64,000 nucleotides of DNA from Rhodoferax lithotrophicus (lineage in GTDB: Bacteria > Pseudomonadota > Gammaproteobacteria > Burkholderiales > Burkholderiaceae_C), in assembly GCF_019973615.1 (NCBI RefSeq), contig NZ_AP024238.1:4795989-4859988 (forward strand), in the 5' to 3' direction. Made by a program: the position numbers and the translations under genes. Shown one piece after another: positions 60,202 to 64,000 of this stretch (within the stretch, counting starts at the first letter, position 1; every line of letters starts with the position of its first letter). The notes below the pieces were generated by a model. That model did not search any database, had not been told where the DNA came from, and was given only the letters and a program-made list of their open reading frames with translations.

Positions 60202-60446
60202 GGGGGCTCCTTTTCAGGGTTGGGAATCGTCGCGTGAATAACCTGGGTCGCCGTCTTGGATGTCCAGCGTCCACAGGGCGCACAAGCGTGGCAAAAAGCG
60301 GGTGCGATGTCCACCGCGCTCATGAGAAACCGGATCGCCGTGTCAAGCATTACCCCACCCACCCGCAACCCTGGCCCCCAACTTCGTCCGTCTCGCCCGG
60401 TCGCTGAAAGGTCTACGGTTGATCCCTGCCAAGGATCTTGCCGCGC

Positions 60447-61163
60447 TTAATCCCGCGCCGGGATCACCAGCCCACGCACGACCGCAGGCCGGGCCACAAA
60501 CGCCGCCAGCACACGGGTCACCTCAGGAAAATCCTGTAGGCCCACCAACTCACCGGCTTCGTAGAAGCCCATCAGGTTACGCACCCAGGGAAAGATGGCG
60601 ATGTCGGCTACCGTGTAGTCGTCACCCATGATCCAGGCGCGGCCGACCAGACGCTGGTTCAGCACCCCCAGCAGGCGGCGACTCTCGGCCACGTAACGGT
60701 CGCGCGGGCGTTTGTCTTCAAAATCTTTGCCGGCAAATTTGTGAAAAAAGCCGAGCTGGCCAAACATCGGGCCGACACCGCCCATTTGCCACATCAGCCA
60801 CTGGATGGCCTCGTATTGCTCAGCCGGGTCTTGCGGAATACATTGCCCGGTTTTTTCAGCCAGGTAGAGCAGGATGGCACCGGACTCGGACAGCGCCAGC
60901 GGCTGGCCACTTGGCCCGTTGGGGTCGAGGATGGCCGGGATCTTGTTGTTGGGAAAAAGCGAGAGAAATTCGGGCGAAAACTGCTCGTTGCGCTCAAAGC
61001 TGACCAGATGCGCCTCGTAAGGCAGGCCAGTTTCTTCCAGCATGATCGACACCTTGACCCCGTTGGGGGTGGGCAGCGAATACAGCTGCAGGCGGTCGGG
61101 GTGCTGGGCGGGCCATTTTTGCTGAAGGAGGTGAGCGGGGGCGAAGCTGGAGAGGTCGGCCAT
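60447..61163 (-). CDS. glutathione S-transferase, YfcG/YghU type
   Basis: 238 residues. The N-terminal thioredoxin-like half has LQLYSLPTPNGVKVSIMLEE near 26-45 (TPN motif for glutathione binding, no catalytic Cys) and LSESGAILLYLAEKTG near 90-105. The helical half has DDYTVADIAIFPWVRNL. YfcG and YghU are disulfide-bond reductases with glutathione; the same is likely here. A long leader precedes the fold, as in YghU. Confidence 0.9.
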   Translation of the reverse strand: MADLSSFAPAHLLQQKWPAQHPDRLQLYSLPTPNGVKVSIMLEETGLPYEAHLVSFERNEQFSPEFLSLFPNNKIPAILDPNGPSGQPLALSESGAILLYLAEKTGQCIPQDPAEQYEAIQWLMWQMGGVGPMFGQLGFFHKFAGKDFEDKRPRDRYVAESRRLLGVLNQRLVGRAWIMGDDYTVADIAIFPWVRNLMGFYEAGELVGLQDFPEVTRVLAAFVARPAVVRGLVIPARD

Positions 61164-61627
61164 GGGTGTTCCTGATGCTGTTGGGAAAGGGGCAGTGCAG
61201 ACTGCGCGCGGTCTGTGATTTTGCGTGCAGCGCCATGAATTTGCCGACGCGGGGTTACTGGCGCAGTTTTATATGAAAAATTGGCCTCTAGCGCAGGTAC
61301 ATCAAGCGCAAGAAGCTATTTTATTTATAGCATTGAGGTAGCCGGTGGAAGGGCTTGAACCAGGTCGCTGCCGTGTGCTTGGTGTATTTGTGATCGGCAG
61401 CCTCTTCAGCCCCTGGGTGAACCTGCCACCCCATGGGCCGGGTCAGCACCTGCAAGCTAATTTTCATCTAAGTTTTGCTGCCTAGAATGCGGCCACTTCA
61501 GCGGCATGACCTCAGTTCAATCCCGGCACAGCCCTCGGGTGTTTGGCCCCCTGAGCCTGCTGGAGACAACACACCATGATTTGAACCCCCATTTCACCTG
61601 CCAACCTGCCCTGACCGGAGCCCTGAC
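61164..61627. other. intergenic region before the MoxR operon
   Basis: 464 bp with one dispersed repeat (61276-61334) and no credible gene. Promoters for the divergent glutathione transferase and MoxR operon are expected here. Confidence 0.5.
61276..61334 (+). repeat. dispersed ~55-bp repeat
   Basis: AAAAATTGGCCTCTAGCGCA, then GCGCAAGAAGCTATTTTATT and TATAGCA. Close to the consensus. Confidence 0.95.
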
Positions 61628-62629
61628 ATGGACATCACCACCATCGATTTGACACCCCCCGCTGGCCATGCCCAGGCGGCATTCACGCACCTGCGCGACT
61701 ACCTCAACACCCAGATCCTGGGCCAGGACAAGCTGGTTGAGAGCCTGCTGGTGGCCTTGCTGGCCGACGGCCACCTGCTGGTGGAAGGGCCACCCGGCCT
61801 GGCCAAAACGCGCGCCATCAAGTCGCTGGCGCAAGGCCTGGAATGTGAATTCCAGCGTGTGCAGTTCACCCCCGACATGCTGCCCGCCGACCTGACCGGC
61901 TCCGACATCTACCGCCCCGAAGAAGGCAGCTTCCAGTTCCAGCGCGGCCCGCTGTTTCACAACCTGGTGCTGGCCGACGAAATCAACCGCGCCCCGGCCA
62001 AGGTGCAGTCCGCGCTGCTGGAGGCCATGGGCGAGCACCAGATCAGCGTCGGCCTGTCCACTTACGCGCTGCCCCGGCTGTTTCTGGTGATGGCCACACA
62101 AAACCCGATTGAGCACGAAGGCACTTACCCCCTGCCCGAGGCGCAGCTGGACCGCTTCATGCTGCACACCCTGGTGGACTACCCAGACCGCGCCACCACC
62201 CGGCGCATCATGGACCTGACGCGCCACGAGGCACTCCAGGGGCATGCGCAGCCCGCGCCAGCTCACCACATGACGCAAGACCAGGTGTTTGCCGCCCGCC
62301 GCGAGGTGCTGTGCCTGACGCTCAGCGACTCGGTGGCCGACTACATTGCCGCCCTGGTCGATGCCACGCGCCACCCCGAAATTTACAGCGAACAGCTCAA
62401 GCAATGGCTGCGCTGGGGGGCCAGCCCACGTGCGGCCATGGCCATCGAGCGTGGCGCCCGAGCGCTGGCCTGGCTTGACGGGCGCGACTACGTCAGCCCC
62501 GAAGACGTGCAGGCCATCGCCCCCGATGCCCTGCGCCACCGCCTGTTGCTGGACTACACCGCCCAGGCCCGCGGCATCACCGCGCAAGCCTGTGTGGATG
62601 AGCTGCTGCGGCTGGTTCCGGCCCCATGA
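61628..62629 (+). CDS. MoxR family AAA+ ATPase
   Basis: 333 residues. Walker A is GPPGLAKTR near 56-64, Walker B LVLADEINRAPAK near 115-127, sensor 1 VMATQNPIEHEGTYPLPEAQ with LDRFML. MoxR ATPases are chaperones that act with DUF58 and VWA proteins in maturing or stress-related complexes. ATG 61628 opens the operon; its stop overlaps the DUF58 gene by 4 bp. Confidence 0.93.
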   Translation: MDITTIDLTPPAGHAQAAFTHLRDYLNTQILGQDKLVESLLVALLADGHLLVEGPPGLAKTRAIKSLAQGLECEFQRVQFTPDMLPADLTGSDIYRPEEGSFQFQRGPLFHNLVLADEINRAPAKVQSALLEAMGEHQISVGLSTYALPRLFLVMATQNPIEHEGTYPLPEAQLDRFMLHTLVDYPDRATTRRIMDLTRHEALQGHAQPAPAHHMTQDQVFAARREVLCLTLSDSVADYIAALVDATRHPEIYSEQLKQWLRWGASPRAAMAIERGARALAWLDGRDYVSPEDVQAIAPDALRHRLLLDYTAQARGITAQACVDELLRLVPAP

Positions 62630-63528
62630 AACTGCCGGAACTCATCGACCTGGTGGCCTTGCGCGGCGCAGCGCGGGGCCTGAGCCTGCACGCCCACCGC
62701 CCGGCGCTGGCGCAACTGCTCGGCGCGCACCGCAGCGCCCAGCGGGGCCGCGGGCTGGAGTTTGAGGAGGTGCGCCCCTATGCCGCCGGGGATGATGCCC
62801 GCACCATCGACTGGCGCGTCACCGCCCGGCGCGGCAAGCCACACACCAAGCTGTTTCGCGAAGAGCGCGAGCGCCCGGTCTGGATCGTGGCCGACCTGCA
62901 GCCGGGGCTGCTTTTTGGCAGCCGCCGCCAGTTCAAGTCAACCCTGCTGCTGCACGCCGCCGCGCTGCTGGGCTGGGTGGCAGCCCTGGGCGGCGACCGG
63001 GTGGGGGCGGTGGTCAGTGACGGCGCAGCGCCCCCCCGCATCCTGCCTGGCCGCACGCGCGAGGCCGGTGTGCTGCCCCTGCTGCAAGCCCTGGTAGAAA
63101 GCCAACCGCGCGCACCCGGCCTGCCCAGCGCCAGCGGACTGGAAGCCGCTTTAAACACCCTGCGCCCGCTGCTGCAGCCCGGCAGCCTGGTGCTGCTGCT
63201 AAGCGACTTCACCGGCCTGAATGCGGCCGTGCCCGACCTGCTGGCCGGGGTCAGTGCCCGCTGCGACTGCCGCCTGCTGTGGGTCACCGACCCGCTGGAG
63301 CGCAACGGCCTGCCCGCAGGCAGCCACCGCGTGGGCCTGCCCGGGCGCTTGTGGTGGCTGGACGGGCTGGGCAGCCGCCCGGCCTGGCAAGCCGCCTGGC
63401 AACAGCGGGAACAGGCGCTCACCCAGCTGGCGGCGCAGCTGAACCTGCCGCTGGTGGCGCTGGACACCGCCGACGTTTTCCCGGATCGGCTGATCGCCCT
63501 GCTCAAGGAGCCCACATGGGCAGCATGA
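62626..63528 (+). CDS. DUF58 domain protein
   Basis: 300 residues. EFEEVRPYAAGDDARTIDWR near 45-64 and RERPVWIVADLQPGLLFGSR near 83-102 are the DUF58 signature and the start of its VWA-like part. It is the usual partner of MoxR ATPases. It overlaps both neighbours (4 and 13 bp), so translation is coupled. Confidence 0.92.
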   Translation: MKLPELIDLVALRGAARGLSLHAHRPALAQLLGAHRSAQRGRGLEFEEVRPYAAGDDARTIDWRVTARRGKPHTKLFREERERPVWIVADLQPGLLFGSRRQFKSTLLLHAAALLGWVAALGGDRVGAVVSDGAAPPRILPGRTREAGVLPLLQALVESQPRAPGLPSASGLEAALNTLRPLLQPGSLVLLLSDFTGLNAAVPDLLAGVSARCDCRLLWVTDPLERNGLPAGSHRVGLPGRLWWLDGLGSRPAWQAAWQQREQALTQLAAQLNLPLVALDTADVFPDRLIALLKEPTWAA

Positions 63529-63977
63529 ACCCTGACTGGCTGGCACAACTGGCCCCCAACCACGCGCCAGCGCCGCCCGGCTGGTGGCCGCTGGCACCGG
63601 GCTGGTGGGGGCTGGCGCTGCTGACCCTGCTGCTGATGGCGGGCCTGGGGTATTGGCAAACCCGCCGCCCAGTGCGCTTGCGCCGCGTCGCCCTGAAAGA
63701 GCTGGCCCAGCTGGAAAAGACCCCGCTCCCCGATGCCCAATGGGCTGCGGCGCTGGAGCACCTGGTGCGCCGTTACGCCCTGGCCCGCTACGGACGCGAA
63801 GCCGTGGCCGGTTTAAGCGGCCAGCGCTGGATCAACTTTGTGGCCGCCCATGGGGGCGTGGACTGGCAGGGCGAGGCCGGTGCTGCACTGCTGCAAGCCG
63901 CCTATGGCGGCCCCGTTCAACCGAAGCGCGCACACTGGGTGGCCGGTGCGCGGGCGTTTTTCAAATCGAAAGCATGA
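63516..63977 (+). CDS. DUF4381 family membrane protein
   Basis: 153 residues from the ATG at 63516, five bases after AAGGAG. One helix (GWWGLALLTLLLMAGLGYW, about 30-48) and a cytoplasmic helical part (LEHLVRRYALARYGREAVAG, LSGQRWINFVAAHGG) match DUF4381, found in MoxR-DUF58-VWA (Bat-like) operons. ATG 63525 is an alternative start. Confidence 0.85.
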   Translation: MGSMNPDWLAQLAPNHAPAPPGWWPLAPGWWGLALLTLLLMAGLGYWQTRRPVRLRRVALKELAQLEKTPLPDAQWAAALEHLVRRYALARYGREAVAGLSGQRWINFVAAHGGVDWQGEAGAALLQAAYGGPVQPKRAHWVAGARAFFKSKA

Positions 63978-63984
63978 TCCTGAG

Positions 63985-64000
63985 ATGATGCACTTTGCCT
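63985..64000 (+). CDS. start of the next operon gene (probably a VWA protein), cut by the window edge
   Basis: ATGATGCACTTTGCC starts eight bases after the DUF4381 stop with GAG in front. By the usual order of these operons a VWA (BatA-like) protein is expected, and MMHFA would suit its start. Only five codons are visible. Confidence 0.4.

Noticed and set aside
1..64000. tRNA, rRNA and CRISPR arrays
   Set aside because: No tRNA-like TTCGA arm with matching stems, no rRNA-like stretch and no spaced repeats were seen by eye; a search with tRNAscan or Infernal was not possible.

Overview
The window looks like chromosomal DNA of a betaproteobacterium, most likely Comamonadaceae (Rhodoferax/Polaromonas/Acidovorax-like). 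This is inferred from the GC-rich coding style, the Liv and BMP-type ABC transporters, the cytochrome b561/YceI set and the many c-di-GMP and chemotaxis proteins. No rRNA, tRNA or CRISPR array was seen. A dispersed repeat of about 55 bp occurs at least 17 times, usually just beyond gene ends.

1-4.4 kb: a branched-chain amino-acid-type ABC operon (livH-livM-livG, then a hemerythrin-like gene cut by the window edge), divergent from an adenosine deaminase gene. 4.5-13 kb: an NMT1/THI5-PAS-GGDEF fusion, an IclR regulator and a purine nucleoside uptake set (two permeases, double ATPase, exported nucleosidase, BMP binding protein). With the deaminase this reads as a nucleoside salvage cluster. 13-20.5 kb: housekeeping genes (DTW protein, SMR exporter, cytochrome b561, two YceI, cytochrome c, YheT hydrolase, SnoaL-like, OsmC).

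20.5-34 kb is accessory DNA. Its first part is a graveyard of broken genes (Fic, HTH, DUF4143, PIN toxin, DUF488) with intact Fic and antitoxin genes, an IS1595-like element inserted into a copy of the dispersed repeat, and six repeat copies in about 5.4 kb. An AT-rich island follows (about 26.3-30.25 kb): a DUF4031 gene, a HigB toxin with an XRE-ImmA/IrrE antitoxin, and a two-gene cassette of a thymidylate-synthase-superfamily enzyme carrying the Asn-to-Asp change of dCMP-specific members plus an alpha-glutamyl/putrescinyl-thymine pyrophosphorylase-like protein. It abuts a relic of a helicase C-terminus, a YhcG/DUF1016 nuclease and an intact NERD-UvrD helicase.

34-40.5 kb: a lipoprotein sugar-binding protein paired with a HAMP-PAS-GGDEF-EAL protein, a SulP transporter and a YchJ protein. 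40.8-47.6 kb: a seven-gene operon joining a PspA/IM30-like protein, an AAA+ ATPase with a possible degenerate N-terminal AAA module, a TerB-like protein, two membrane proteins, a coiled-coil protein and a peptidoglycan-binding/polyamine-binding fusion. I regard this as the best candidate for an undescribed envelope system. 47.8-64 kb: two chemoreceptors (one next to an exported Cache protein), TetR/DUF1304, a PQQ-propeller lipoprotein, leuA, a PocR-PAS-GGDEF protein, a VOC protein, a glutathione transferase and the start of a MoxR-DUF58-DUF4381 operon that runs off the end.
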